From Actinomadura chibensis NBRC 106107 (GTDB taxonomy: Bacteria; Actinomycetota; Actinomycetes; Streptosporangiales; Streptosporangiaceae), in the NCBI RefSeq assembly GCF_001552135.1, contig NZ_BCQP01000015.1, positions 124,001-188,000 of the forward strand: 64,000 nucleotides of DNA, written 5' to 3'. Position 1 is the first letter of the stretch; each line of letters starts with the position of its first letter. Below the pieces are notes generated by a model, which did no database searches, was not told the origin of the DNA, and saw only the letters and a list, made by a program, of their open reading frames with translations. The translations under genes and the position numbers were made by a program. Positions 9,209 to 17,192 of the stretch are shown piece by piece.

Positions 9209-10665
9209 GTCCGCCGATCGCCGTCCGCGACCGCACCAGCATGATCATCGGCGGGCGGGCGGTGCCCGCCGCGTCCGGCGCGTGGCTGACCACCTACGAC
9301 CCCTCCACCGGGGAGCCGCTCGCGGAGGCGCCGCGCGGCGGGCCCGCCGACGTGGACGCGGCCGTGGCCTCGGCGCACGCCGCGTACCGCGCGCCGGAGT
9401 GGGCGCGCCTCACGCCGCCCGACCGGGGCCGCGCGCTGGCCCGGCTCGGCGCGCTGCTGCTCGCGAACCAGGACGAGCTCGGCACGCTGGAGACGCTCGA
9501 CTCCGGCAAGCCGCTGAGCCAGGGCCGCCGCGACGTCGCCCTCGCCGCCCGCTACTTCGAGTACTACGCCGGGATCTGCGACAAGATCGAGGGCGCCCAC
9601 CTGCCGCTGGACGCCGAGCACCTCGCGATCACCACCAAGGAGCCGTACGGGGTGGTGGGCGTGATCGTCCCGTGGAACGCGCCGCTGAACCAGGCCGCGC
9701 GGGCGGCGGCGCCCGCGCTCGCGGTCGGGAACGCGGTGGTGCTGAAGCCCGCGGAGGAGACGCCCCTCACCGCCGTCCGGCTCGGGGAGCTGGCGCTGGA
9801 GGCCGGGCTGCCGCCGGGCGTCCTGAACGTCGTGACCGGCCTCGGCTCGGAGGCGGGCCAGGCGCTGGTGGAGCATCCGCTGGTCCGCCGGATCTCGTTC
9901 ACGGGGTCGGTCGAGACGGGGCGGCTCGTCGCGAAGACGGCCGCCGACCGGATCGTCCCGGTCGGGCTGGAGCTCGGCGGGAAGTCGGCCAACGTCGTCT
10001 TCCCGGACGCCGACCTGGACGCCGTCGCCGCGAGCGTCCTGCGGACGATGACCCACAACGCCGGGCAGATCTGCTCGGCCGCGACCCGCCTCGTCGTGCA
10101 CGCGGACGCGGTGGACGACGTGCTCGACCGGGTCTCCGCCGCGCTGGCCGGGGTGACCGTCGGGCCCGGCCTCACCGACCCGATGCTCGGGCCGCTGATC
10201 TCCCGCGCGCAGCTCGACCGGGTGCTCGGCTACCTCGACCTCGGCGGCCGGGAGGGCGCGACCGCCGTGACCGGCGGCGGCCGGTACACCGGCGGCGACC
10301 TCGCGCGCGGCTACTTCGTCCAGCCGACCGTGTTCGCCGGGGTGCGCCCGGACATGCGGATCGCCAACGAGGAGATCTTCGGCCCGGTCGTGTGCGTGCT
10401 GCCGTTCCGCACCGAGGACGAGGCGGTCGAGATCGCCAACGGCACCGGCTACGGGCTCGCGGCGGGCGTCTACACCCGCGACATCGGCCGGGCGCTCGGG
10501 ATGTCCCGGCGGCTGGAGGCGGGCCAGGTGTTCGTCAACGAGTACCAGGCCGGGGGCGTGGAGACGCCGTTCGGCGGCTACAAGCGGAGCGGGTGGGGGC
10601 GGGAGAAGGGCCTCGCCGCCATCGACCACTACTCCCAGCTCAAGACGACGGTCATCCGGCTGTGA
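9205..10665 (+). CDS. NAD(P)-dependent aldehyde dehydrogenase
   Basis: 486 residues, typical of the ALDH superfamily. Seen are VIVPWNAPLNQAARAAAPAL (cofactor region), the general base in LELGGKSANVVFPDADLD, the catalytic Cys in NAGQICSAATRL near residue 288 and the C-terminal EEIFGPVVCVLPF and PFGGYKRSGWGREKG. It oxidises an aldehyde to an acid; the position after a ThDP lyase suggests that enzyme's aldehyde product as substrate. It is the last gene of its operon and its 3' end overlaps the convergent FMN dehydrogenase by 14 nt, leaving no room for a terminator between them. Confidence 0.95.
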   Translation: MSPPIAVRDRTSMIIGGRAVPAASGAWLTTYDPSTGEPLAEAPRGGPADVDAAVASAHAAYRAPEWARLTPPDRGRALARLGALLLANQDELGTLETLDSGKPLSQGRRDVALAARYFEYYAGICDKIEGAHLPLDAEHLAITTKEPYGVVGVIVPWNAPLNQAARAAAPALAVGNAVVLKPAEETPLTAVRLGELALEAGLPPGVLNVVTGLGSEAGQALVEHPLVRRISFTGSVETGRLVAKTAADRIVPVGLELGGKSANVVFPDADLDAVAASVLRTMTHNAGQICSAATRLVVHADAVDDVLDRVSAALAGVTVGPGLTDPMLGPLISRAQLDRVLGYLDLGGREGATAVTGGGRYTGGDLARGYFVQPTVFAGVRPDMRIANEEIFGPVVCVLPFRTEDEAVEIANGTGYGLAAGVYTRDIGRALGMSRRLEAGQVFVNEYQAGGVETPFGGYKRSGWGREKGLAAIDHYSQLKTTVIRL

Positions 10666-11836
10666 CGGGCCGCAGCCAGGTCGGGTCGAGGGTGCGCACG
10701 CCCGGCGCGCCGAGCAGGACGAGCGTCCGCTCGACCTCGTCCCGCAGGACGTCGAGGACCCCCGCGACGCCCGCCTCGCCGCCGACCGCCAGCCCGTACA
10801 CGTACGGGCGGCCGACCAGCACGGCCCGCGCGCCGAGCGCGAGCGCCTTCACGACGTCGCTCCCCCGCCGGACGCCGCCGTCGAGCAGCACCTCCGTGCC
10901 CCGGTCCCGGACGGCGGCGGCGATCTCCGGGAGGACGTCCAGCGTCGCGGGGGCGAAGTCGAGCTGCCGCCCGCCGTGGTTGGACACGACGATCCCGTCC
11001 AGGCCGAGGGCGGCGGCGCGGGACGCGTCCTCGCCGGTCAGGACGCCCTTCGCGTAGAGGCGGCCGGGCCAGCGGTCGCGGAGCCAGGCGAGGTCGTCCC
11101 AGTCCAGCGTGGCCTGGCTGAGGTGGCGTTCCTGGATCTCGACCGACGCGACCGCCGCCGCGACGCCGCCGCCCGCGACGAGGTTGCGGGCGGAGATCCG
11201 GCGGTGCGCGAGCGTCCGGCACGTCCAGGCGGGGTGGCGGCAGAGGGACAGGACGCTCCCCGGCGTGAGGACGGGCGGCGGGCCCATGCCGGTGCGCCGC
11301 TCGCCCTCCCGGTTGCCCCGGACGGGGTAGTCCACGGTGACCATCATCGTGCGGTTCCCGGCGTCCCAGGCGCGTGCCATCAGGGCGGCGGCCGTCTCGC
11401 CCGAGTGCGGGTAGAGCTGGAAGAAGTGGTCCTCGGACGTGGCGGCGGCGACCTCCTCGATCGTCCAGGACGACGCCGTGCTCAGCACGTGGCGCGTCCC
11501 GCGCCGCTCGGCCGCGCGGGCGGCGGCGACGTCCCCGCGCCAGTGCGCCAGCCCGGCCAGGCCGACCGGGGCGAGCAGCACCGGCAGGTCGAGCTCGACG
11601 CCCGCGACGGTGGTCGCGAGGTCGGGCGCCCGGACGCCGGTCAGGACGCGCGGCCGGAATTCCCAGCGCGCGAACGCCGACCGGTTCGCGGCGAGCGTGG
11701 CGAGGTCGTCCGCGCCGCCGTCGACGTACTCGCGGACCATCGCCGGGAGCCTCCGCCGCGCCGCGCGCCGGTAGTCCTCGACGTTCAGCGGGGCGCGCGG
11801 GGCCCGCGCGCGGAGGTCGAACCCGAACGCGCGCAT
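10652..11836 (-). CDS. FMN-dependent 2-hydroxyacid dehydrogenase/oxidase
   Basis: 394 residues of the glycolate oxidase, lactate dehydrogenase and mandelate dehydrogenase family. The FMN-binding segment YVDGGADDLATLAANR is near residue 38, MMVTVDYPVRGNREGERR in the middle, and the catalytic base is in VSNHGGRQLDFAPATLDVLPE. LLDGGVRRGSDVVKALALGA binds the FMN phosphate. It oxidises an (S)-2-hydroxyacid to the 2-oxoacid, the kind of substrate the ThDP enzyme encoded 4 nt upstream would cleave. This order resembles mandelate dehydrogenase and benzoylformate decarboxylase, but nothing proves an aromatic substrate. Confidence 0.93.
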   Translation of the reverse strand: MRAFGFDLRARAPRAPLNVEDYRRAARRRLPAMVREYVDGGADDLATLAANRSAFARWEFRPRVLTGVRAPDLATTVAGVELDLPVLLAPVGLAGLAHWRGDVAAARAAERRGTRHVLSTASSWTIEEVAAATSEDHFFQLYPHSGETAAALMARAWDAGNRTMMVTVDYPVRGNREGERRTGMGPPPVLTPGSVLSLCRHPAWTCRTLAHRRISARNLVAGGGVAAAVASVEIQERHLSQATLDWDDLAWLRDRWPGRLYAKGVLTGEDASRAAALGLDGIVVSNHGGRQLDFAPATLDVLPEIAAAVRDRGTEVLLDGGVRRGSDVVKALALGARAVLVGRPYVYGLAVGGEAGVAGVLDVLRDEVERTLVLLGAPGVRTLDPTWLRPVTAG

Positions 11837-11840
11837 CGGC

Positions 11841-13544
11841 TCACGCGCAGCGGACGTCGAGCAGGGCGTGGCGGCCTTCCTCGCGCACGGCGCGGAGCGC
11901 GCGCCGCAGCGCCGGGGCCAGCTCGCCGCGTTCGGTGACGCGCTCGCCGTACCCGCCCGACGCCTCCGCGTACGCCGCGAACTCGGGGACCGGGTCGAGC
12001 CGGGAGAACCCGCTGACCTCCTCCGACCTGGCGGCGTGGCCGTCCGGGTACATGCCGAGGGCCGCGCTCTCGACCGCGTCCCAGCGGCCGTTGGCGGCGA
12101 CGACGGTCAGCACCGGCAGGCCGTGGACGCTCATCGCGTGGTGGCACGCGGCCGGGTTGGCGAACAGGTAGGCGCCGTCGCCGAGCGTCGCGACGACGGT
12201 CCGGTCGGGGCGCGCGAGCCGGACGCCGAGCGCGGCGGGCAGCCCCCAGCCGAGCCCGCCCGCGGGCGGGAACCCGAAGTAGCCGCCCGGCTCCATCCCG
12301 CCGAGGTACTCGGGGCGCGCCCAGTACTCGTTGACGACGACGGCGTCGCCCGGCAGCGCCTCCGCAAGCGCCCGGTTCAGGAACGGCTTGGTGATCGCCC
12401 CGCCGGCGCGGGCCGCCGCGTCCATGGCCTCCAGGCGGCGGGCGCGCCGCCGCCGGGCCTCCGCCGCGATCCGCGTCCCGCGGCCCGGATCGATCGGCCG
12501 CTCCTCCAGCGCCGCCGCCAGCGCGGTCAGCAGGCTCCGCGGGTCCGCGGTGATCGACAGGTCGGACCGGTGGCCCCGGATCGGGTACGCGCCGAAGTGC
12601 GGGTCGGGGCCGCACTGGACGACGACCGCGTCGTCGCGCGGCGCCGCCGTCCCGGGCGTCCAGGGGACGTCGACGTCCAGGAAGCACAGGACGTCCGCCT
12701 CCGCGAGCACCGGGCCGACGTCGAACCCCAGGTGCAGCGGATGCCCGGCCGGGACGTTGACGTACCGCGGCCGGTGGTCGACCACGGCGACCGCGAAGCG
12801 GCGGCACAGGTCGTCCAGGAGCGCGACCGTCCGCGGGTCCGCCCCCGTCGCCGCGGTGACGACGACGGGGAGGCGGGCCCCGGCGAGGTGGTCGGCGAGC
12901 CGGGCGACCGCCTCGGGATCGGGGGCGGCGGGGACGGGCGCGGCGGCCGGGCCGTCGCGCACCTCCACGCCGTGCACCGGACGGGCGAGCACCTCGCGCG
13001 GCAGCGTGAGGTAGACCGGCCCGCCGGGGCGGGTGCGGGCGACGTCCAGCGCCCGGTCGACGACCGTCTCGACCTGCGCGCCGTCGCGGAGTTCGTAGTC
13101 CCACTTCACGAACTCGCGGAGCATCCCGGCCTGGTCGTACATCTCCTGCGCCCAGTGGATCCCCGCCTCGCGGGCGCCGGGCGGGCCGTCCTCGAACAGG
13201 GGCGTCCGCCCGGCCGTGACCAGCAGCGGGACGCGGCTGCGCGCCGCGGTGAGCACCCCGCACACGGCGTTCGCCGTCCCGACGCTCGTGTGCAGCATCA
13301 CGGCCTGCGGCCGCCCGTCCCCGAGGTACGCGCCGTGCGCCATGGACACGGCGAGGTTCTCGTGGGCGCAGACCACGACCTCGGGCAGGTCGAGCCCCGA
13401 CTCGGGGCGCCGCGCGTACGCCTCGACGATCGGGGCGAAGTCCGTCCCGGCGTTCACGAAGAGGCGCTCCACCCCGCGGTCGCGCAGCAGCGCGAGGTAG
13501 GCCTCGGCGACCGTCTCTGCGGCGATCCGCCGCGTCCTGCCCAT
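11841..13544 (-). CDS. ThDP-dependent enzyme, second in cluster (2-oxoacid decarboxylase/synthase-like)
   Basis: 567 residues. The N-terminal domain carries the conserved catalytic Glu in CAHENLAVSMAHGAY near residue 57. The C-terminal domain carries the ThDP motif GDGAYLFANPAACHHAM...VVAANGRWDAV, with a single Asn instead of the common NN pair. It overlaps the amidohydrolase stop by 1 nt (TGATG) and is followed after 4 nt by the FMN hydroxyacid dehydrogenase. A decarboxylase or carboligase acting on the 2-oxoacid from that flavoenzyme is the simplest reading. It is only distantly similar to the other two ThDP enzymes in the window, so it is not a local duplication. Confidence 0.87.
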   Translation of the reverse strand: MGRTRRIAAETVAEAYLALLRDRGVERLFVNAGTDFAPIVEAYARRPESGLDLPEVVVCAHENLAVSMAHGAYLGDGRPQAVMLHTSVGTANAVCGVLTAARSRVPLLVTAGRTPLFEDGPPGAREAGIHWAQEMYDQAGMLREFVKWDYELRDGAQVETVVDRALDVARTRPGGPVYLTLPREVLARPVHGVEVRDGPAAAPVPAAPDPEAVARLADHLAGARLPVVVTAATGADPRTVALLDDLCRRFAVAVVDHRPRYVNVPAGHPLHLGFDVGPVLAEADVLCFLDVDVPWTPGTAAPRDDAVVVQCGPDPHFGAYPIRGHRSDLSITADPRSLLTALAAALEERPIDPGRGTRIAAEARRRRARRLEAMDAAARAGGAITKPFLNRALAEALPGDAVVVNEYWARPEYLGGMEPGGYFGFPPAGGLGWGLPAALGVRLARPDRTVVATLGDGAYLFANPAACHHAMSVHGLPVLTVVAANGRWDAVESAALGMYPDGHAARSEEVSGFSRLDPVPEFAAYAEASGGYGERVTERGELAPALRRALRAVREEGRHALLDVRCA

Positions 13545-14767
13545 CAGACGGCGCCCGGGACCTCGGTGAGGTTGAACAGGCGCGCCGCGTTGAGGCCGAG
13601 GATGTTGCGCTTGGCCTTCGCGTCCAGGAAGCGGATGCCGAGGATGGAGCCCGGGAGGTCGAAGTCCCAGTGCGGCCAGTCCGAGGCGTAGAGGAGCTGC
13701 GTCTCGGCGTTGATCGCCGTCATCGTGGCTTCGAGGAGGTCGTGGTCGTCGCACTCCATCGGCTGGGACGTGTAGTACATCTCCCGCATGTACTCGCTCG
13801 GCAGCCGGGTGAGCAGCGGCGCCTCCGACGTCCGCTTGAGGTACTCGTGGTCGAGGCGCTGCATCATGAACGGCACCCACGCGAGGCCGCTCTCCACCCA
13901 GATGACCTTCAGCCGGGGGAAGCGCTCCGGCAGCCCGTTGATGATCCAGTTCGTCAGGTGGACCATGTTGCAGTGCACGAACGACAGGGCGTGCACCGAG
14001 ATGAACCTGTTCATGGTCTTCATCCAGTCGTCGTCCCAGGTCGGCCCGGCGTGGAACGCGATCGGCAGCCCCGTCTCCTCGATCGCGGCGTAGAGCCGCA
14101 TGAACGCGTTGTCGTGGACGGGCGAGTACCGGATGCTCGTCACCAGGAACCCGACGACACCCGGCCGCCCGGCGAACTCCCGGACGATCCGCAGGCACAT
14201 CTCCGGCGAGCGCAGCGGCAGGTACGGCATGAACTTGATGCGCGGCTCCTCCGCGCAGAACGCCTCGACCATCCACCGGTTGTAGGCGTAGGCGGCCTGC
14301 GCCTCCCCCTCGGCGAGCGGCGACATGCCGAGGCCGAGCAGACTCGTCGGGAAGATGACCTGCACGTCGATGCCGATCGAGTCCATCGCCCGCCGGGACA
14401 GCTCGACGTCGCGGTGCCGCGTGACGCCCTCGACCGCCTCGGCCTGCGGGTCCTGGTGCGGCACCCGGCCGAACATCGACTGCGAGCTGACCCCCGACGC
14501 GCCCGGCCCCGGATACGGGACGTACATCATCGTGCCCCGCGCGTCGAGCGTGGCGAGCGAGTTCGACCTCATCACCGGGTTCTCCATGAACTCCAGCACC
14601 TCGCGCCAGTGGGCGTTCGGCTCGCGGTGCGAGTCCACGTCCACGACGAAGTAGTCGTCGAGGCCGTACTCGACGGACTGCCGGCGCGCGTGGTCGAGCA
14701 TCTCCCGGGTGTCGGTGAAGCGGTCGAACTGGGGCGTGAGCGTCTTCACCCTCGGGTCGGTCGTCAT
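13544..14767 (-). CDS. ACMSD-type amidohydrolase (amidohydrolase_2 family)
   Basis: 407 residues of the family that includes 2-amino-3-carboxymuconate-6-semialdehyde decarboxylase and gamma-resorcylate decarboxylase. Metal-ligand regions are VDVDSHREP near residue 40, GLPIAFHAGPTWDDDW near residue 230 and LLYASDWPHWDFDLP near residue 360. The first motif has only one His where many relatives have HxH. The family decarboxylates or hydrates carboxylated enols and aromatics. The ATG at 14767 is preferred because it overlaps the upstream stop (ATGA). Its setting between Rieske and ThDP genes suggests a C-C bond step in ring-product breakdown. Confidence 0.88.
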   Translation of the reverse strand: MTTDPRVKTLTPQFDRFTDTREMLDHARRQSVEYGLDDYFVVDVDSHREPNAHWREVLEFMENPVMRSNSLATLDARGTMMYVPYPGPGASGVSSQSMFGRVPHQDPQAEAVEGVTRHRDVELSRRAMDSIGIDVQVIFPTSLLGLGMSPLAEGEAQAAYAYNRWMVEAFCAEEPRIKFMPYLPLRSPEMCLRIVREFAGRPGVVGFLVTSIRYSPVHDNAFMRLYAAIEETGLPIAFHAGPTWDDDWMKTMNRFISVHALSFVHCNMVHLTNWIINGLPERFPRLKVIWVESGLAWVPFMMQRLDHEYLKRTSEAPLLTRLPSEYMREMYYTSQPMECDDHDLLEATMTAINAETQLLYASDWPHWDFDLPGSILGIRFLDAKAKRNILGLNAARLFNLTEVPGAV

Positions 14768-15117
14768 GTCCGCTCCCGTTCGTCCCGCCTGTTGGCGGCG
14801 TCGACCCGGCTGTCGTTGAACCACACCGCGAACTCGAACGGCGTGAGCGACTGGGAGTGCAGGAGGGCCGCCGCCGCGACGCACGCCTCCGTCGGCGACA
14901 GCCGCAGCTCGGCGAGCGCGTCGGGCGTGTACGGGTTCTCCGCGCACGCGGCGTAGAGGCGGACCGCGTGCGTCAGGAGCGCGCCGAGGTCCGCCGGGGA
15001 CGCGGGCCGGGCGCCGTCCGGCGCGGCCCGCGCGGCCGCCGCGAGGTCGCCCAGTTCCGCGACGAGCCGCCTCAGCTCGCGCGCGGGCTTGTCAGAGCTC
15101 GACAACGATCTCACCAC
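14764..15117 (-). CDS. Small helical protein of unknown function
   Basis: About 113-117 residues with no family recognised. It is predicted mostly helical, with an Ala-rich middle and the segment LTPFEFAVWFNDSR near the C-terminus. It lies in the operon between Rieske ferredoxin and amidohydrolase and overlaps the latter in an ATGA arrangement. The start is uncertain: GTG codons at 15117 and 15114 and a TTG at 15105 are all possible, and all overlap the Rieske stop at 15092-15094, implying coupled translation. It might be an accessory or small subunit of the amidohydrolase or of an oxygenase; this is a guess from position alone. Confidence 0.65.
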   Translation of the reverse strand: MVRSLSSSDKPARELRRLVAELGDLAAAARAAPDGARPASPADLGALLTHAVRLYAACAENPYTPDALAELRLSPTEACVAAAALLHSQSLTPFEFAVWFNDSRVDAANRRDERERT

Positions 15118-15457
15118 CCTGCTCGAAGACGCGGTAGTCGCGGAGCCGGACCCGCGGGTCCCCGGGGTGCGCGCCGGTGCGCAGGTCGTACTCGTATCCG
15201 TGCCACGGGCAGACGATGTGGACGTCGTCGGAGAACGCGTCCCCGAGGCTCCGCCCGTCCGCGTCGAGCCGCTCGACCACCCGGTTTATGATCATCCCCT
15301 GGCAGACGGGGCCGCCCGCGTGCACGCAGTAGTTGCCGTAGGCGTAGAGCTCCCCGCCGATCCGGAAGACGCCGATCTCGGTCCCGTCGACGTCGACCAC
15401 CAGCCGATCCCCGTCGGCGAGGTCCGCCGACCGTCCCACCACGACCCGGTCCCGCAT
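15092..15457 (-). CDS. Rieske [2Fe-2S] ferredoxin
   Basis: 121 residues with both Rieske cluster motifs: CVHAGGPVCQG (CxH) and CPWHGYEYDLRTG (CxxH), separated by a loop of about 40 residues. This is a soluble electron carrier of the type that feeds ring-hydroxylating oxygenases. ATG 15457 is preferred over GTG 15466 because GCGAGG lies 8 nt upstream of it. No oxygenase alpha subunit or ferredoxin reductase is visible in the window, so its partner must be elsewhere or it serves another redox role. It is first in the minus operon and starts only 16 nt after the promoter core. Confidence 0.88.
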   Translation of the reverse strand: MRDRVVVGRSADLADGDRLVVDVDGTEIGVFRIGGELYAYGNYCVHAGGPVCQGMIINRVVERLDADGRSLGDAFSDDVHIVCPWHGYEYDLRTGAHPGDPRVRLRDYRVFEQGGEIVVEL

Positions 15458-15473
15458 CCGAACCACCTCGCCA

Positions 15474-15504
15474 TCGATATTATATAGAGATGGCCGAGTG
15501 TCAA
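15474..15504 (-). promoter_or_regulatory. Promoter of the Rieske operon, matching the ThDP-operon promoter
   Basis: On the minus strand TTGACA (15499-15504) is followed by TCTATATAATATCGA (15488-15474) containing TATAAT. The AT-rich core matches that at 5967-5981 in 14 of 15 bases. The element is enclosed by CCATC and GATGG arms (15471-15475 and 15489-15493), an imperfect palindrome that could bind a dimeric regulator. The -35 to -10 spacing is short (14-16 nt), which suggests an activator may be needed. Confidence 0.6.
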
Positions 15505-15557
15505 CGGGATTGAGTGGCTTTTCCTATTGAAGATATCCTATGGACATTGCCCGGTTC

Positions 15558-16406
15558 TCAGGCGTCACGCGCCAGCGCGGCGATGTCCCTGTCGGCGTCC
15601 GCGGTCTCCAGGTGGCGTGCCAGGACCCGGGTGACCGCGGGGAGCAGGTCGAGCCGGACGCCGAGGCCCTCGGCGAACCCGGCGACCAGGGTCGCGTCCT
15701 TGTGCAGGATCCGGGTGCTGCCGCGTACCGGCCCCGGCTCGTCCGCCAGCCGCGCGACGAGGACCTGGAGCATCGCCGAGTCGGCGGCCGTCCCCGCGAG
15801 CAGCCCGGCGACGGCGGTCTCGGCGAGGCCCGCCGACACCGCCAGCCGGACCGTCTCGGCCGCCGCGACGACATGCGCCGCGACCAGGTGCTGGTGCAGG
15901 AGCTTCACGGTCGTGCCCGCGCCGAGCGGCCCGCACGGCACCACGCGGGACGCGTACGCGGCGAGCACCGGCTGCGCCGCGCGCAGCGCGTCCGGGTCGC
16001 CTCCGGCGAAGACCGTCAGCGTCCCGGCGACCGCGGACTCGGTGCCGCCGGAGAACGGCGCGTCGAGGACGCGGCAGCCGGTCCCGGCGAGCGAGCCGAG
16101 CGCGGCCGCGTCCCGCACCGCGACCGTCGAGTGGTTCACCAGGACGTGGTCCGGGCCGACGAGCGGCGCGAGGTCCGCGGCGACGCCGCGCACCGCCGCC
16201 GCCGTGGGCAGGACGAGCAGCAGCACGGACGCCGCCTCCGCCAGCGCGGCCAGGTCGTCGACACGGTCGGCCCCGGTCGTGCCCCCGAAGGGGTCGTAGC
16301 CGAGCACCGGCCTGCCCTCCGCCGCCAGGCGGTCGGCGAGGCGTCCGCCCATCGCCCCGAGCCCGACCACCCCGACGACCCCGGCGGTCTCCGCGTCCGG
16401 ACGCAT
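15558..16406 (-). CDS. NAD(P)-dependent beta-hydroxyacid dehydrogenase (3-hydroxyisobutyrate dehydrogenase family)
   Basis: 282 residues. The N-terminal Rossmann motif is GVVGLGAMGGRLADRL. The substrate motif SGGTESAVAGTLTVFAGGD is near residue 115, and the catalytic Lys is in GPLGAGTTVKLLHQHL near residue 165; the Asn four residues after that Lys in most relatives is His here. The family oxidises 3-hydroxyisobutyrate, tartronate semialdehyde and similar compounds. It is the last gene of the Liv transporter operon, 9 nt after livF. A role in handling a branched hydroxyacid from the imported substrate would fit. Confidence 0.87.
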   Translation of the reverse strand: MRPDAETAGVVGVVGLGAMGGRLADRLAAEGRPVLGYDPFGGTTGADRVDDLAALAEAASVLLLVLPTAAAVRGVAADLAPLVGPDHVLVNHSTVAVRDAAALGSLAGTGCRVLDAPFSGGTESAVAGTLTVFAGGDPDALRAAQPVLAAYASRVVPCGPLGAGTTVKLLHQHLVAAHVVAAAETVRLAVSAGLAETAVAGLLAGTAADSAMLQVLVARLADEPGPVRGSTRILHKDATLVAGFAEGLGVRLDLLPAVTRVLARHLETADADRDIAALARDA

Positions 16407-16415
16407 CCTCCCGCC

Positions 16416-17192
16416 TCAGGCCCGGTGACCGGCGGCGGAGCCGTCCCGGACGTCGCGCCGCACGCTGCCGAGCGCCTCGGCGTAGGCGGCGTCGAGGTCG
16501 TCCGGGGCGAGCGGCCCGGCGTGGACGCCGCCGCGCACGAGGACGTAGCCGCGGTCGACGCGGCGGAGCAGCCGGGTGCTGGTCGGGCTGGTGAGCAGCG
16601 CCGCGACGCCGTCCTCGGCGAGGCCGGTCAGCAGGTCGAGCAGCTCACCGACGATCACCGGCGCCAGCCCGGTGGACAGCTCGTCGAGCAGCAGGACGCG
16701 CGGCTCGCCGAGCAGCGCCCGCGAGATCGCGAGCATCTGCTGCTCGCCGCCGCTGAGCACGCCCGCGGACTTTCGCACGCCGCGCCGCAGCGGCTCGAAC
16801 CGCTCGATGCCCCGGTCGACGGCCTCGTCCGGGAGGCCGAGCAGCTCCGCCATCACCTGGAGGTTCTCCCGGACGGTCATCCGGGGGAAGAGCTGCCGCC
16901 CCTGCGGGACGAGCGCCATCCCGCGCCGGGCCCGCTCGACCGCGCTCGCGGTCGAGACGTCCGCGCCGTCGAGCAGGACCACGCCGGTGCCGCGCACCGC
17001 CCCGTACGCCGCGTTCACGAGGGACGACTTCCCGGCCCCGTTGGCGCCGAGCAGTAGCGTCACTCCCCCGGCGGGGACGGTGAGCGCCTGCCCCGCGAGG
17101 TTGAGCGCCAGGGCCTTGCCGTAACTGACCCGGAGATCGCGCACCTCCAGGGCGGCCGGAGCGTTCTCGGGGGCCGTCTCAGTCGTCGCCAA
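16416..17192 (-). CDS. livF: Branched-chain-amino-acid-type ABC transporter ATPase LivF
   Basis: 258 residues. Walker A is GANGAGKSS, the signature LSGGEQQ and Walker B VLLLDELSTGLAP. It pairs with LivG on the cytoplasmic face of LivHM. The segment after Walker B, where LivF proteins usually read LLVEQN, is LLTSPTSTRLL here, so the usual switch residue is missing. That could weaken its ATPase cycle or reflect a specialised asymmetric pair. It overlaps livG by 14 nt. Liv-type importers also take up amides, urea and aromatic or short acids, so leucine need not be the substrate. Confidence 0.9.
   Translation of the reverse strand: MATTETAPENAPAALEVRDLRVSYGKALALNLAGQALTVPAGGVTLLLGANGAGKSSLVNAAYGAVRGTGVVLLDGADVSTASAVERARRGMALVPQGRQLFPRMTVRENLQVMAELLGLPDEAVDRGIERFEPLRRGVRKSAGVLSGGEQQMLAISRALLGEPRVLLLDELSTGLAPVIVGELLDLLTGLAEDGVAALLTSPTSTRLLRRVDRGYVLVRGGVHAGPLAPDDLDAAYAEALGSVRRDVRDGSAAGHRA

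Noticed and set aside
9205..13544. Straight mandelate pathway call for the ALDH, FMN dehydrogenase and ThDP genes
   Set aside because: The families fit, but each covers many substrates and the neighbouring MmgE/PrpD and Hyu genes are foreign to mandelate breakdown. Kept as analogy only.
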